Source: JAIOZK01 sp964468645
Lineage (GTDB): Bacteria; Bacteroidota; Bacteroidia; Bacteroidales; JAIOZK01
DNA length: 64,000 nucleotides
Assembly (NCBI GenBank): GCA_964468645.1
Contig: CAYXUU010000024.1
Span: 22,689-86,688, forward strand
Direction of reading: 5' to 3'
The position numbers were made by a program, and so were the translations under genes. Each line of letters begins with the position of its first letter. Position 1 is the stretch's first letter. Below are positions 1-9,025 of the stretch, one piece after another. The notes under the pieces were generated by a model. That model was given only the letters and a program-made list of their open reading frames with translations, made no database searches and was not told the DNA's origin.

Positions 1-142
1 GCATAAAAACAAGCTGGATCAGGGATATCCTCACTCCCGAGAGCAGGGCTGTAAACCAGAGTCCTACAGGTATAAAATAAAAAATCAGCCAGAGGGCAAA
101 AATCGACCCCAATCCTATTGCAACAATAATCCAGAGATTCAT
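1..142 (-). CDS. floA: Flotillin-like protein FloA, N-terminal part (cut by window edge)
   Basis: The first 47 codons are visible; the gene runs off the left edge. The N terminus is a hydrophobic segment that leads into FYFIPVGLWFTALLSGV, the hallmark start of FloA/YqfA (UPF0365) proteins: a membrane hairpin followed by the SPFH domain. FloA proteins are bacterial flotillins that organise membrane microdomains. The ATG lies 6 bases after the stop of nfeD, and the nfeD-floA pair is the usual arrangement, so the two are probably co-transcribed and act together in the inner membrane. The SPFH domain itself is outside the window. Confidence 0.85.
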   Translation of the reverse strand, partial: MNLWIIVAIGLGSIFALWLIFYFIPVGLWFTALLSGVRISLIQLVFM

Positions 143-148
143 AATCTA

Positions 149-616
149 TCAGGTTTTAGGTTTAACATAAATTTTATTGAATTCTATTTTGGTTATAATA
201 ATATCTGTGTGAGGTTCAACATATTCCCCCTGTGTATGTACTTCCCAATAATCACCATTAATAAAAGCCTTACCCGCCGGGTTTAATCTGGATATGGTCT
301 TGCCCTCTTCACCAACTTTAAGTTTGTGTGTATCCACAAGGTTCACCTTACCATCAATTTTGGTTTTAAGCATGGTTTTCTTCCAGGTACCAGATCGTAG
401 TGAAAATACCAGTAATACAATGGATAATATAAAAGTACCTCCCAGGGTAAGATGGCCTGCCAGAGGTCCGAAGTGTTTATAGGTCTGCCAGATGGCAATA
501 CCCAGAATGATTAAACCCAGTATTCCGGCAATACCTTGTCCGGGAAATACCAGAATCTCGAGCACAAGAAAAACAAGACCTATCAAAATTAAAACGGCAA
601 TAATTGTCCAGCCCAT
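149..616 (-). CDS. nfeD: NfeD-family membrane protein
   Basis: 155 residues. Three hydrophobic segments (about 4-27, 30-45 and 53-72) precede a soluble C-terminal part (about 85-155) of the size and beta-rich character of the NfeD OB-fold domain. The LEILVFPGQGIAGI stretch is typical of the family. This is the short form without the N-terminal ClpP-like protease domain. Short NfeD proteins are encoded next to flotillins and are thought to partner them, and floA follows after 6 bases. clpS lies 11 bases upstream on the same strand, so clpS-nfeD-floA may form one transcript. Function at the molecular level is not settled in the family. Confidence 0.88.
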   Translation of the reverse strand: MGWTIIAVLILIGLVFLVLEILVFPGQGIAGILGLIILGIAIWQTYKHFGPLAGHLTLGGTFILSIVLLVFSLRSGTWKKTMLKTKIDGKVNLVDTHKLKVGEEGKTISRLNPAGKAFINGDYWEVHTQGEYVEPHTDIIITKIEFNKIYVKPKT

Positions 617-627
617 ATATAATATAT

Positions 628-900
628 TTATTCTATTGAAACAGTGAGTGTTCTATTTGTCATTTCGTAATACAATGGCTTTAATTCATGATAAGAGCCT
701 GATTTTACAGCACATTTGCCTTTGAAATGTACCACCAAAGTACATTGCTCAGCCTGCAAGGGCTCATGATTGCATACATCAATCAGGGTTTCTATAACAA
801 AATCAAAGGTATTGAAGTCGTCATTAAAAAGAATAAGTTCTTTTTCTTCTTCTGATAATTCCCGGTATTCCTTTAAAGGGGATGATTTTTCCTTTACCAT
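628..900 (-). CDS. clpS: ATP-dependent Clp protease adaptor ClpS
   Basis: 90 residues, normal for ClpS. The core LILFNDDFNTFDFVIETLI matches the family signature (hydrophobic, N-D-D, then a helix), followed by the conserved H..G...V..G.......L pattern in the second half (VVHFKGKCAVKSGSYHELKPL). ClpS binds the N-domain of ClpA/ClpC and delivers N-degron substrates; the N-D-D residues line the N-end pocket in the family. The gene starts at an ATG about 110 bases from the divergent NUDIX gene, with a TATCTTTA near-consensus -7 element at 934-941 reading leftward. Confidence 0.93.
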   Translation of the reverse strand: MVKEKSSPLKEYRELSEEEKELILFNDDFNTFDFVIETLIDVCNHEPLQAEQCTLVVHFKGKCAVKSGSYHELKPLYYEMTNRTLTVSIE

Positions 901-964
901 AATTTTATAAAACCAATCTTCGTTTTTACCTGATAAAGATAAAAATTAATTGAAACCTAAAATA

Positions 965-972
965 TAAATTTG
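965..972 (+). promoter_or_regulatory. Bacteroidota-type -7 element for the NUDIX gene
   Basis: TAAATTTG matches TAnnTTTG exactly and lies about 40 bases before the ATG of the NUDIX gene. No clear -33 TTTG was found at the expected spacing. Confidence 0.6.
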
Positions 973-1012
973 CACAAAAACTTGATATATATTTTAATTC
1001 AGGGTTTTTCGT

Positions 1013-1642
1013 ATGGAATTTAAAGAATTTATTGACGATTTAAAACACAAAATTTCCAAAGGTTTAGCGGGAAAAGATGCTCAGATGATCATGGCGCCGG
1101 CCTCGCGGGAAATTCAGATGAAAAACCTTCCACCTGGCCTTAAAGCTTCCAAGGCCAGTGTATTAATCCTGTTTTACCCGGACGGCGAAAATATAATGTT
1201 ACCATTTATTAAAAGACCGGAATACGACGGTGTACACAGCGGACAGATTGCATTCCCGGGAGGTAAAAAAGAAAAGGATGATAAATCAATGACCGATACA
1301 GCACTCAGGGAAGCACATGAAGAAATCGGGATTAAAATTGATGATGTGCATATCATTGGGCCCCTCAGTGAACTATATATTCCACCGAGCAATTATATTG
1401 TAACTCCTATTGCAGCATATACGGATCATAAGCCTGATTACAGTATTGACAAATCAGAAGTTGATCTATTGCTACTATTTGAACTTTCTGAACTTCTGAA
1501 TCCTGGAGCTGTAAAACAGCATCATGTGATGACAGGTTTAAATCTCAGCATGCCGGTGCCATGTTTTTCAATACACGGGCATATCATCTGGGGGGCAACA
1601 GCAATGATGCTCAGCGAATTAAAGGCGATTATAAGTCGCTAA
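1013..1642 (+). CDS. NUDIX hydrolase, CoA pyrophosphatase-like
   Basis: 209 residues. A NUDIX box starts at GQIAFPGGKKE and continues to REAHEEIGI, fitting Gx5Ex7REUxEExGU. The residues before it (LPFIKRPEYDGVHSGQIAFP) follow the UPF0035 pattern of the NudL/NUDT7-type CoA pyrophosphatases, in which the R.....H.GQ.AFPGG segment recurs. Such enzymes cleave CoA or its derivatives into 3',5'-ADP and phosphopantetheine. It stands alone, transcribed away from clpS and converging on osmC with an 8-base gap. Substrate assignment rests on the motif only. Confidence 0.85.
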   Translation: MEFKEFIDDLKHKISKGLAGKDAQMIMAPASREIQMKNLPPGLKASKASVLILFYPDGENIMLPFIKRPEYDGVHSGQIAFPGGKKEKDDKSMTDTALREAHEEIGIKIDDVHIIGPLSELYIPPSNYIVTPIAAYTDHKPDYSIDKSEVDLLLLFELSELLNPGAVKQHHVMTGLNLSMPVPCFSIHGHIIWGATAMMLSELKAIISR

Positions 1643-1650
1643 ACATAAAC

Positions 1651-2064
1651 CTATTCCAGAATTATCTCATGTGAAATATCAGATCCAAATCCTAATAACT
1701 TACTTACGCCACAATATTTGTCCTGTGAAAGAGACACGGCTTTTTCAAGCTTCTCGGGAGGCAGGTCTTTTCCTTTAAAAATATATTTGACATGGATCTT
1801 ATCATAATATTTGGGATGTTCTTCGGTCATATGGGCCTCAATGCTAACATTAAAGTATTCAGGTTCAATCCTCATTTTTTTTAATATAGACATCACATCC
1901 ATACCTGTACAGCCTCCCAGTGAAGCTAGTAAAAGTGGTTTGGGACGAGGGCCGCGGTCAGTGCCCCCAACTTGCTCCGATGCATCCAGGGTTATTGAGT
2001 GACCATTTACATGGGCGTCAAACGACATACTGTCATTCCATATTACATCAACTTTCTGGCTCAT
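1651..2064 (-). CDS. OsmC-family protein (thiol peroxidase-like)
   Basis: 137 residues. Both cysteines expected for OsmC/Ohr proteins are present: one in LGGCTGMDVMSIL and one in DKYCGVSKLL, with the family's GTDRGPRPKPLLLASLGGCT lead-in. Cytosolic OsmC/Ohr proteins reduce organic hydroperoxides with the first cysteine as the peroxidatic residue. The sequence fits the general OsmC/YhfA subgroup better than Ohr, so the physiological substrate is uncertain. A single-gene unit, convergent with the NUDIX gene. Confidence 0.88.
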   Translation of the reverse strand: MSQKVDVIWNDSMSFDAHVNGHSITLDASEQVGGTDRGPRPKPLLLASLGGCTGMDVMSILKKMRIEPEYFNVSIEAHMTEEHPKYYDKIHVKYIFKGKDLPPEKLEKAVSLSQDKYCGVSKLLGFGSDISHEIILE

Positions 2065-2244
2065 AATATTTTGATTTAGTTAAACTTCCTTGTTAAAATA
2101 CTTTTCTTAAACATGCGTTGTATAACAAAGGTATCAATATTTGTCTTCATATACCAGGCTGACCAGTTTAAGAAAAGCTCTTATTTATTTGTCAGATATT
2201 TTTTTTTTGGTACTTTTACAGCTTCTAACAAAATTCGAGGTAAA

Positions 2245-2508
2245 ATGTTGCGCAAATTATTTACTGCATTATTAAAACTGACCCTAACATTAATTATCGT
2301 TTCTTTATTTTCAATTACGATATCTTCATGCGGTGGCGGATCACAATATGGATGCTATAATGACCTGAGCAAATACCAGAAGAAATCGAAAAGAAAAGAC
2401 GCTTCCAACCTGGTATCTAACCCCAAACCTTACAAACATTCTGCATCCATGAGGAAAAAATGGGTTATTAACAACAGCCGGAAACCGATACTTGGTCACC
2501 GTCGTTAA
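2245..2508 (+). CDS. Small predicted lipoprotein
   Basis: 87 residues from the chosen ATG. Upstream in-frame codons back to 2113 were not used, because only this start gives a proper signal: MLRKLF, then a hydrophobic stretch, then SITISSC, a lipobox with the cysteine at about residue 25. The mature part is short, basic and rich in K, R and S (KYQKKSKRK, RKKW, ending GHRR), with no recognisable domain. A T-rich promoter-like stretch with TTTTGGTACTTTTAC lies just upstream at about 2205-2220. Probably a lipid-anchored envelope protein of unknown role. It converges on the P5C dehydrogenase gene with a 4-base gap. Confidence 0.6.
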   Translation: MLRKLFTALLKLTLTLIIVSLFSITISSCGGGSQYGCYNDLSKYQKKSKRKDASNLVSNPKPYKHSASMRKKWVINNSRKPILGHRR

Positions 2509-2512
2509 TCTC

Positions 2513-4144
2513 CTACTCCTTTTCCATAAATGGATATCTGAAGTCATCAGGAGGATTAAAGTTCTCCTTTATTGTTCGTGGGGAAACCCATCTCAGCAGA
2601 TTCAGAAATGATCCTGATTTATCATTGGTACCTGAAGCCCTTGCCCCGCCAAAAGGTTGCTGTCCAACCACAGCGCCGGTTGGTTTATCATTAATATAAA
2701 AGTTGCCGGCAGAATTAATCAGGATTGAAGTTGCCTGGTCAATCGCATATCTGTCGGTAGAGAAGATGGCCCCTGTTAATGCATATGGGGAAGTATGATC
2801 AACAAGATCCAGCGTTTCCTCGTACCTGTCCTTATCGTAAACATAGATTGTGAGTACCGGACCGAAGATTTCCTTCTGCATCGACTCATACGCAGGGTTT
2901 TCTGTAAGGATTACCGTTGGTTCTATAAAATATCCTTTACTTTTATCGTAGTTGCCGCCAGCAATGATCCTGGCATCAGTTGCATCTTTTGCCCGGTCAA
3001 TATATCCTGTGATCTTTTTAAATGCAACTTCATCTATAACTGCATTCATAAAATTCCGAAAATCTTCTGGAGTCCCCATACTGATTGATCGAATATCTTC
3101 TTTAAGCTTGGTACTGATATTTTCCCATAGGTTATCAGGAATATAGGCTCTTGAAGCCGCAGAGCATTTCTGACCCTGATATTCGAAGGCCCCTCTTGTG
3201 AGTGCTGTAGCTAACTGATTAACATTAGCTGATTTATGTGCAATGATAAAATCCTTACCCCCTGTTTCACCAACTATTTTCGGATAGGTATTATGAAGGG
3301 CTACATTGTCGCCAACAGCTTTCCATATCTTTTTAAATACCCCTGTAGAGCCGGTAAAATGAACACCTACAAAATCAGGATGCATTGACATTACCTTTCC
3401 GCCAACAGGACCATCAACGCTGATCATGTTGATCACACCATCAGGGAGGCCGGCTTCTTTAAAGATATCCATAATAACTTTGGCCGAGTATAATTGTGTG
3501 TGTGCTGGTTTCCAGACAACCACATTACCCATAAGAGCCGGGGCCGCGGGTAGGTTTCCTGCTATAGATGTAAAATTAAATGGTGAAATTGCATATACGA
3601 ATCCTTCAAGGGGGCGCTGCTCCAGCCTGTTCCATATACCTTTGTCGGAAATAGGTTGCTCCTGGTATATCTGTGCCATGAATTGTATATTGAATCTGAG
3701 AAAATCAGCAAACTCACATGCAGCATCGATTTCGGCCTGGTGTATAGATTTTGATTGCCCCAGCATCGTACTCGCATTGATCTTCGCCCTGAACGGACCG
3801 GAGATCAGGTCAGCAGCTTTCAAAAAGATTGAAGCCCGCTGATCCCATGACAACGATTGCCATTTTGATCGCACGGCCAGTGCCGCATCTATTGCGAGGT
3901 TAACATGACTGGCATCACCCATGTAGTAATGGCCTAACAAATGATTTAAGTCATGTGGCGGACGAATCTCATACCGATCGTCAGTTCGAACCTCCATGCC
4001 ACCGATATACATCGGAATATCAGTTACTATTGATTTTAATTGCCCGATTGTGTTCTTCAGGTTTATTTTCTCGGTTGAACCATGACGATAGTTCAGTATC
4101 TGCTCATTATATGCTTGGGGTACTTTAAAAATTGCTTTGGACAT
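2513..4144 (-). CDS. pruA: L-glutamate gamma-semialdehyde (1-pyrroline-5-carboxylate) dehydrogenase
   Basis: 543 residues from the ATG that begins MSKAIFKVPQAYNE; nine more codons are open upstream but add nothing conserved. An aldehyde dehydrogenase with VGETGGKDFI (general-base Glu) and GQKCSAASRAY (catalytic Cys), plus a C-terminal PFGGARASGTNDKSGS. Overall it follows the stand-alone P5CDH family (TIGR01236) common in Bacteroidota rather than the bifunctional PutA. It oxidises glutamate semialdehyde from proline or arginine breakdown to glutamate with NAD+. No proline dehydrogenase is adjacent. The neighbouring KamA-family gene is divergent, so the two share a promoter region. Confidence 0.93.
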   Translation of the reverse strand: MSKAIFKVPQAYNEQILNYRHGSTEKINLKNTIGQLKSIVTDIPMYIGGMEVRTDDRYEIRPPHDLNHLLGHYYMGDASHVNLAIDAALAVRSKWQSLSWDQRASIFLKAADLISGPFRAKINASTMLGQSKSIHQAEIDAACEFADFLRFNIQFMAQIYQEQPISDKGIWNRLEQRPLEGFVYAISPFNFTSIAGNLPAAPALMGNVVVWKPAHTQLYSAKVIMDIFKEAGLPDGVINMISVDGPVGGKVMSMHPDFVGVHFTGSTGVFKKIWKAVGDNVALHNTYPKIVGETGGKDFIIAHKSANVNQLATALTRGAFEYQGQKCSAASRAYIPDNLWENISTKLKEDIRSISMGTPEDFRNFMNAVIDEVAFKKITGYIDRAKDATDARIIAGGNYDKSKGYFIEPTVILTENPAYESMQKEIFGPVLTIYVYDKDRYEETLDLVDHTSPYALTGAIFSTDRYAIDQATSILINSAGNFYINDKPTGAVVGQQPFGGARASGTNDKSGSFLNLLRWVSPRTIKENFNPPDDFRYPFMEKE

Positions 4145-4184
4145 AATGGATTTCTCTTTTAAAATTATCAATTATAAACCGTGA

Positions 4185-4192
4185 CAAAATTA
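4185..4192 (-). promoter_or_regulatory. -7 element for the P5C dehydrogenase gene
   Basis: Read on the minus strand it is TAATTTTG, an exact TAnnTTTG match, about 40 bases upstream of the chosen ATG. Confidence 0.55.
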
Positions 4193-4295
4193 CGATAAAT
4201 AATTTATTTAGAACGTGTCTAAATTTTTTTATTTATTTTACGCTTTGATTATCAGGGTATTAAATTTACTTAACTTCTGTTTAACATATAAATAC

Positions 4296-4303
4296 TAAAT
4301 TTG
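4296..4303 (+). promoter_or_regulatory. -7 element for the KamA-family gene
   Basis: TAAATTTG followed by CACC, the same core as the promoter near 965. It lies 49 bases before the ATG. Confidence 0.6.
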
Positions 4304-4352
4304 CACCAAAATGCTATACATGCTACTATCATAAATATATTTCTTGTTGATA

Positions 4353-6596
4353 ATGAATGATTCTAATAAAATACTTATAAATATTGTAAATCAGGAGGAC
4401 AGGATTACAGAATCCCTTCCCGAAAATTATATGGAGCAGGAAATCTCTCCAACTTCCAAATTAATTTTGAGCCAATTGATTGATGAGAATCCGGCATTGC
4501 AAGATATACTGGATAAGAATAATGAGTTTGAAGGATTTATCTCAGATCTTGGCCATTGGATCCAGGCCTATTTAAAAGAGTATCCCGCTGCAAAAGGTTA
4601 TTGCAAAGGTGAACTAAAGGGACGTAATGCCTTTGAAGCTTTGAGTTGGAAGGATATAGCTGCTATCCGGTTAAACGATTATATTAAGAATGAAGGACGG
4701 TTATTTGTGGATAGGAATCTCAGGGGAGCCGAACTGATTTGTCAGCCTTTGAGATTACTCTGGCTGGCATATAAATTTGATAAAGGAGCTGCCACCGATC
4801 ATTTCTTTATAGATACCCTATACATGTTCAGACAATTTAATGGCACGCTTGAACAAGAATATCCTTCTGCTGACAAGGTACTCAGCTGGATGGATCGTCA
4901 TCCTTCAGGATTGGATCAGGAAATAATCGCTATACGCGAAAATAATAAAAAACGGATTATCGACGTATTCATCAAAAAAATTGATGAAGGTGAAATCAAC
5001 GATAAAAGGTTCTATTTCACAAATGAAAACACCTATCACGAAAAGTATGAAACAATGCTCTCGTGGTGGAATAACAGGTTATTCCATCTCAGGTTCGCCA
5101 TTCGAAAACCGGGCCTGCTTAATGAAATGCTTGCTTACACACTAAGCAAAGAAACGATGGACCTCCTTGATGATGCGAAGAATGCCGGTATTCCAACATT
5201 CGTGAACCCCTATTATCTGTCACTCGTCAATGTCCACGAGCCCGACTTTGCCAGAAATGCAGATCTTGCAATAAGGCAATACGTTATTTATTCGAGGCAA
5301 TTGATTAATGAGTATGGGCATATCGTTGCCTGGGAGAAGGAGGATATCGTTGAACCTGGCAAACCCAATGCCGCAGGTTGGTTACTTCCCGGCCACTACA
5401 ATATTCACAGGAGATATCCTGAAGTAGCAATTTTGATACCTGATACCGTTGGCAGGGCATGTGGCGGTTTATGCGCTTCATGCCAGCGAATGTTTGATTT
5501 TCAGCGAGGGAACCTCAATTTTAACCTTGATAAACTTAAGCCAAATGAAACCTGGTCGGAAAAGCTAAAACGACTGATGGTTTATTTTGAAGAAGACTCA
5601 CAATTACGCGATATCCTTATTACAGGCGGCGATGCATTGATGAGTACAGATAAATCCCTCAGGGCTATACTTAACGAAGTGTACCGGGTAGCAGTAAATA
5701 AAATTGAAGCCAACAAGAAACGTAAAGCGGGAGAAAAATATGCGGAAATGCTGAGGGTCAGGCTGGGAACAAGATTACCAGTTTATCTTCCTCAAAGGAT
5801 TACACCCGAGCTTATTGGTGTGCTTTCTGAATTCAGGGAAAAGGCTGTGAAAATTGGGATCAGACAATTTGTTATACAAACACACTTCGAAACAGCTATG
5901 GAGGTGACTCCCGAATCGAAGGAGGCTGTAAAAAGACTTCTGAGTGCCGGCTGGATCATCACCAATCAACAGGTATTCACCTCAGCCGGGTCGCGAAGAG
6001 GCCATACCGCAAAACTGAGGAAGGTACTGAATGAAATCGGGGTTCTGCCCTATTATACTTTCAGTGTCAAAGGGTTTATGGAAAACAGCAATAATTTTGC
6101 TACCAATGAAAGGGCCATGCAGGAACAAATTGAAGAAAAAATCATGGGCAGGATACAGCCCGAATACTACGATACTATCAGAGCTTTTCCACAACATCCT
6201 GATAAACTTATCCAGAACATTAAAAAGCTTGAAAAAGATGCCGGTATTCCTTTCCTGGCAACTGATCGTAATGTATTAAACCTGCCCGGAGTTGGAAAAA
6301 GTTTAACTTACAGAACCATTGGATTAACCCATGACGGAAGGAGAATACTTGAGTTCAATCATGACCATACCAGGATGCACAGCCCCATCATCGAGAAACT
6401 GGGTAAAATGGTTATTATTGAATCTAAATCCATCAGCGCTTATCTACGACAACTAAATCAGATGAATGAAGATATAGCTGAATATGAGACTGTGTTTGGT
6501 TATTCAATTGGTGAGTCGGAAGAAAGAATGCCCATGTATATTTATCCTGATTACGATTTTGAAATTACAGATAAAATGACCAATCTGGAGATTTAG
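4353..6596 (+). CDS. KamA-family radical SAM protein (lysine 2,3-aminomutase-like), long form
   Basis: 747 residues from the ATG (a TTG three codons upstream is also possible). The radical SAM cysteines are in RACGGLCASCQR (CxxxCxxC, about residues 370-377). The equivalent of the aminomutase PLP lysine is seen in NLPGVGKSLTYR (Lys about 649), matching PGGGGK of lysine 2,3-aminomutase. FVIQTHFETAMEVTPES corresponds to the substrate-binding strand of KamA. Classic KamA is about 420 residues; here an N-terminal extension of about 300 residues of unknown fold is added. If it is a true lysine aminomutase it would make beta-lysine; the extension and the divergent GGxC spacing leave substrate open. 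No lysine-fermentation (kamDE, kdd, kce) genes are adjacent. Confidence 0.82.
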   Translation: MNDSNKILINIVNQEDRITESLPENYMEQEISPTSKLILSQLIDENPALQDILDKNNEFEGFISDLGHWIQAYLKEYPAAKGYCKGELKGRNAFEALSWKDIAAIRLNDYIKNEGRLFVDRNLRGAELICQPLRLLWLAYKFDKGAATDHFFIDTLYMFRQFNGTLEQEYPSADKVLSWMDRHPSGLDQEIIAIRENNKKRIIDVFIKKIDEGEINDKRFYFTNENTYHEKYETMLSWWNNRLFHLRFAIRKPGLLNEMLAYTLSKETMDLLDDAKNAGIPTFVNPYYLSLVNVHEPDFARNADLAIRQYVIYSRQLINEYGHIVAWEKEDIVEPGKPNAAGWLLPGHYNIHRRYPEVAILIPDTVGRACGGLCASCQRMFDFQRGNLNFNLDKLKPNETWSEKLKRLMVYFEEDSQLRDILITGGDALMSTDKSLRAILNEVYRVAVNKIEANKKRKAGEKYAEMLRVRLGTRLPVYLPQRITPELIGVLSEFREKAVKIGIRQFVIQTHFETAMEVTPESKEAVKRLLSAGWIITNQQVFTSAGSRRGHTAKLRKVLNEIGVLPYYTFSVKGFMENSNNFATNERAMQEQIEEKIMGRIQPEYYDTIRAFPQHPDKLIQNIKKLEKDAGIPFLATDRNVLNLPGVGKSLTYRTIGLTHDGRRILEFNHDHTRMHSPIIEKLGKMVIIESKSISAYLRQLNQMNEDIAEYETVFGYSIGESEERMPMYIYPDYDFEITDKMTNLEI

Positions 6597-6625
6597 GCAT
6601 TATCTTTAATACTGATTTCTTAAAT

Positions 6626-7738
6626 ATGATAAAGAGTAACTGGATTTATATATTTTTTTTCATGATATCATCCATACTTTCTTCATGTCATGTTGCGCGT
6701 TATTTTTATTGGAACACTGCGGATATCAAGGATCTGAATAAATTTCCTTCCTATGAGATTCGTAGCCCGGAGGACAAATTTTATTTTAACATTGCTGAGA
6801 ATCAAATTAACCCTGGAATTCCCGAAGGGTATCAGCCTGAAAAAAACATTGATGGACTTCATGATTATTTACAGGAACAAAAAACAGTTGCTTTTCTGAT
6901 TATCAGGAATGATACTGTTCTTTTTGAGCAATATTTTGACGGATACGGAAAAGCGTCACTCCTCCCAGCATTTTCGATAGCAAAATCAGTAGTGAGTGCA
7001 CTTACCGGAATTGCTATTGATGAGGGTTATATTCGGACTGTGAACGATCCCATTACCAATTATCTCGAATTTAAAAATCCCGGATTCAATGAAATCACTA
7101 TTGAAAATCTGCTGAATATGAAATCGGGCATTAAGTTTGAAGAAGGATATCTCAATCCATTCAGTGAGATGGCTAAATTTTATTATGGCCGCAACCTTGA
7201 GAAGTATGTTTATGAATTGAAAATCGAAGGGCCTCCTGGGATTCAATACAATTATCAAAGCGCCAATCCACAGATACTCAGTTTTATTATAGAAAAAACA
7301 ACAGGCTTAAAGCTGACCGAGTACCTGGAACAAAAGATATGGATACCGCTCGGGATGCAATTTGACGCATCGTGGAATTATGATAGCAAAAAACATAAGA
7401 ACATTAAATCATTTTGTTGCCTGAACGCCAGGGCTATTGATTTTGCAAAATTTGGTAAACTTTATCTTGATGAAGGAATATGGCAGGGAAAACGTATTAT
7501 TCCGGAGCAATGGATCAGCAGCACAAAAAATGCCGATAAACAATTTTTTGATCAGGCAGGGTATCCATACCACTATCTGTGGCGTATCAAGAAAGATGGC
7601 GCTATGTTTGCCAAAGGTATCCTCGGACAGTATATTTATATTGATCCGTCAAAAAACCTTATCATTGTCAGGATAGGTAAAAAAGATGGTGAAATTGACT
7701 GGCCGCATTTTTTTGAATTGCTGGCACAGCAGTTGTAG
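6626..7738 (+). CDS. Serine hydrolase (class C beta-lactamase fold), lipoprotein
   Basis: 370 residues. The signal peptide ends at a lipobox ILSSC (Cys21), so it is lipid-anchored. The SxxK motif is FSIAKS (Ser117, Lys120), and a Tyr at about 210 in QYNYQSAN is in the position of the second catalytic element. The order LLNMKSGI, then LGMQFDASW, fits the beta-lactamase/6-aminohexanoate-dimer hydrolase superfamily. Members hydrolyse small esters or amides or act as D-amino peptidases; this one's substrate cannot be told. It starts 29 bases after the KamA-family gene on the same strand, so read-through is possible, but no shared function is evident. Confidence 0.85.
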   Translation: MIKSNWIYIFFFMISSILSSCHVARYFYWNTADIKDLNKFPSYEIRSPEDKFYFNIAENQINPGIPEGYQPEKNIDGLHDYLQEQKTVAFLIIRNDTVLFEQYFDGYGKASLLPAFSIAKSVVSALTGIAIDEGYIRTVNDPITNYLEFKNPGFNEITIENLLNMKSGIKFEEGYLNPFSEMAKFYYGRNLEKYVYELKIEGPPGIQYNYQSANPQILSFIIEKTTGLKLTEYLEQKIWIPLGMQFDASWNYDSKKHKNIKSFCCLNARAIDFAKFGKLYLDEGIWQGKRIIPEQWISSTKNADKQFFDQAGYPYHYLWRIKKDGAMFAKGILGQYIYIDPSKNLIIVRIGKKDGEIDWPHFFELLAQQL

Positions 7739-7740
7739 AT

Positions 7741-8217
7741 TCAGTCTTCAAAAAAGCTCTCAAAACCGGGATAGTGAAACTTCTCTTTTGCTACCTCTTT
7801 GGGGAAAATAAAAAATGTAATGGTAGCTTCAGCGCAAAGTTCCCCGGAACTACTGTATAGTTTAACACCAATATCGGCAAGGTTTCTGCGTTGCTGAATC
7901 AGCTTAGCTACCAATTTGATCTTTCCCTTTGTTATTAAAACGGGTTTCCTGTATCTGATCTCCATTCTTGATGTAACACCGGCAGTTTGAAGCTTTACCT
8001 GAATATACCAGCTGCCGATCTCATCCATCAGGGTTGATTGTATCCCTCCATGAAGCACATCTTTATATCCCTGAAGATGTTGTTTGGGTTCCCAGTAACT
8101 TATCATCTCTTCCCCGTGTTCTTCAAATTCCAGTTGAAGTCCAATCTCATTATCAGGAGAACAACCAAAACAATAATATCCTTCAAGGGAAGTATAAGGA
8201 TTGTGAATTTTTCTCAT
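7741..8217 (-). CDS. Hotdog-fold thioesterase (PaaI-like)
   Basis: 158 residues. The central DVLHGGIQSTLMDEIGSW matches the PaaI/4HBT pattern HGG(I/V)...L.DE, where the Asp or Glu on the long helix helps catalysis. CFGC near residue 16-19 is an N-terminal feature seen in related thioesterases. Probably hydrolyses a small or aromatic acyl-CoA. It shares one base with the stop of the MORN-repeat gene upstream, so the two are likely translated from one mRNA. Confidence 0.8.
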   Translation of the reverse strand: MRKIHNPYTSLEGYYCFGCSPDNEIGLQLEFEEHGEEMISYWEPKQHLQGYKDVLHGGIQSTLMDEIGSWYIQVKLQTAGVTSRMEIRYRKPVLITKGKIKLVAKLIQQRRNLADIGVKLYSSSGELCAEATITFFIFPKEVAKEKFHYPGFESFFED

Positions 8218-8954
8218 TATTTTTCTTTGCCCTTCTTAAAAACCTTTTCTGAAACCAGGTTTCCTTCTGCATCATATTCTTTCCAGGTTCCATGCTTAAG
8301 TCCTTTCTGGTAGTTTCCTTCGGCTTTTAACTGTCCATTTTGAAAATATTCTATATAAGGCCCTGCAAGTATATTTAAGTTATAAATCTCAACAGTCATA
8401 ACCTGGCCATTCTCATAGAAGGTCTTTTGTTCCCCGTTAAATTTGTCATTAATATAGTTATATTGGGCAATAATGTTACCATCCCGGGTAAACCATTTTG
8501 AGATCCCATTTTTCTTGCCATCATTATAATTCGCCTCTTCCTGGATTTTACCATTATCATAAAATTTTTTCTTTATGCCGTGAATCTTACCGTCTTTATA
8601 CTCAACTTTTGAGATTATCCTGTTCCCAAAACTATAACCGATTGATTCACCATCTCTTAAATCGTTTTTATATCTCTCATGTTTGGCCAGGTAGCCCCTT
8701 GCATCAATTACAATACGGACACCGTCTTTTTTACCATCTTTAAAAACCTCAATTGTATGTAATATGCCATTTGGATGAAAGGTTTCCCAAACTCCATCTT
8801 TGATGCCATCAATGTAATACCCCTGTACATAATGTCGGTTTACCTTTTCCCTGACAAATCCATTTTTAAGGGAATCCGGAACATTGATGTTATTGATGGA
8901 AAATGCATTAATATAAAAGAATATAATCAGAATTAATGAGACTGTTTGTTTCAT
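8217..8954 (-). CDS. Exported MORN-repeat (YwqK-like) protein
   Basis: 245 residues. An N-terminal signal peptide (about 1-19, ending YINAFSINN) is followed by about eight imperfect 22-24-residue repeats of the MORN_2 type, e.g. GVWETFHPNG, GISKWFTRDG, GEQKTFYENG, GTWKEYDAEG. Proteins with this repeat are often labelled YwqK-family antitoxins, but an exported copy is more likely a surface or periplasmic scaffold. The last base of the stop codon is shared with the start codon of the thioesterase gene. A perfect -7 element sits 24 bases upstream of the ATG. Confidence 0.82.
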   Translation of the reverse strand: MKQTVSLILIIFFYINAFSINNINVPDSLKNGFVREKVNRHYVQGYYIDGIKDGVWETFHPNGILHTIEVFKDGKKDGVRIVIDARGYLAKHERYKNDLRDGESIGYSFGNRIISKVEYKDGKIHGIKKKFYDNGKIQEEANYNDGKKNGISKWFTRDGNIIAQYNYINDKFNGEQKTFYENGQVMTVEIYNLNILAGPYIEYFQNGQLKAEGNYQKGLKHGTWKEYDAEGNLVSEKVFKKGKEK

Positions 8955-8977
8955 GATGTGTGTTTTTGAATTGAATA

Positions 8978-8985
8978 CAAAGATA
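8978..8985 (-). promoter_or_regulatory. -7 element for the MORN-repeat/thioesterase operon
   Basis: TATCTTTG on the minus strand, an exact TAnnTTTG match, 24 bases before the ATG. Confidence 0.65.
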
Positions 8986-9025
8986 GAAAAACTTCAAGGA
9001 TGAAACAGGGTATATAACGGTCTTC

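Noticed and set aside
2113..2244. Longer start for the small lipoprotein
   Set aside because: The extra 44 residues do not form a signal peptide and cover a promoter-like stretch; the internal start gives a correct lipobox.
8217..8954. MORN-repeat protein as the antitoxin of a toxin-antitoxin pair
   Set aside because: It has a signal peptide and its neighbour is a thioesterase; no toxin is visible.
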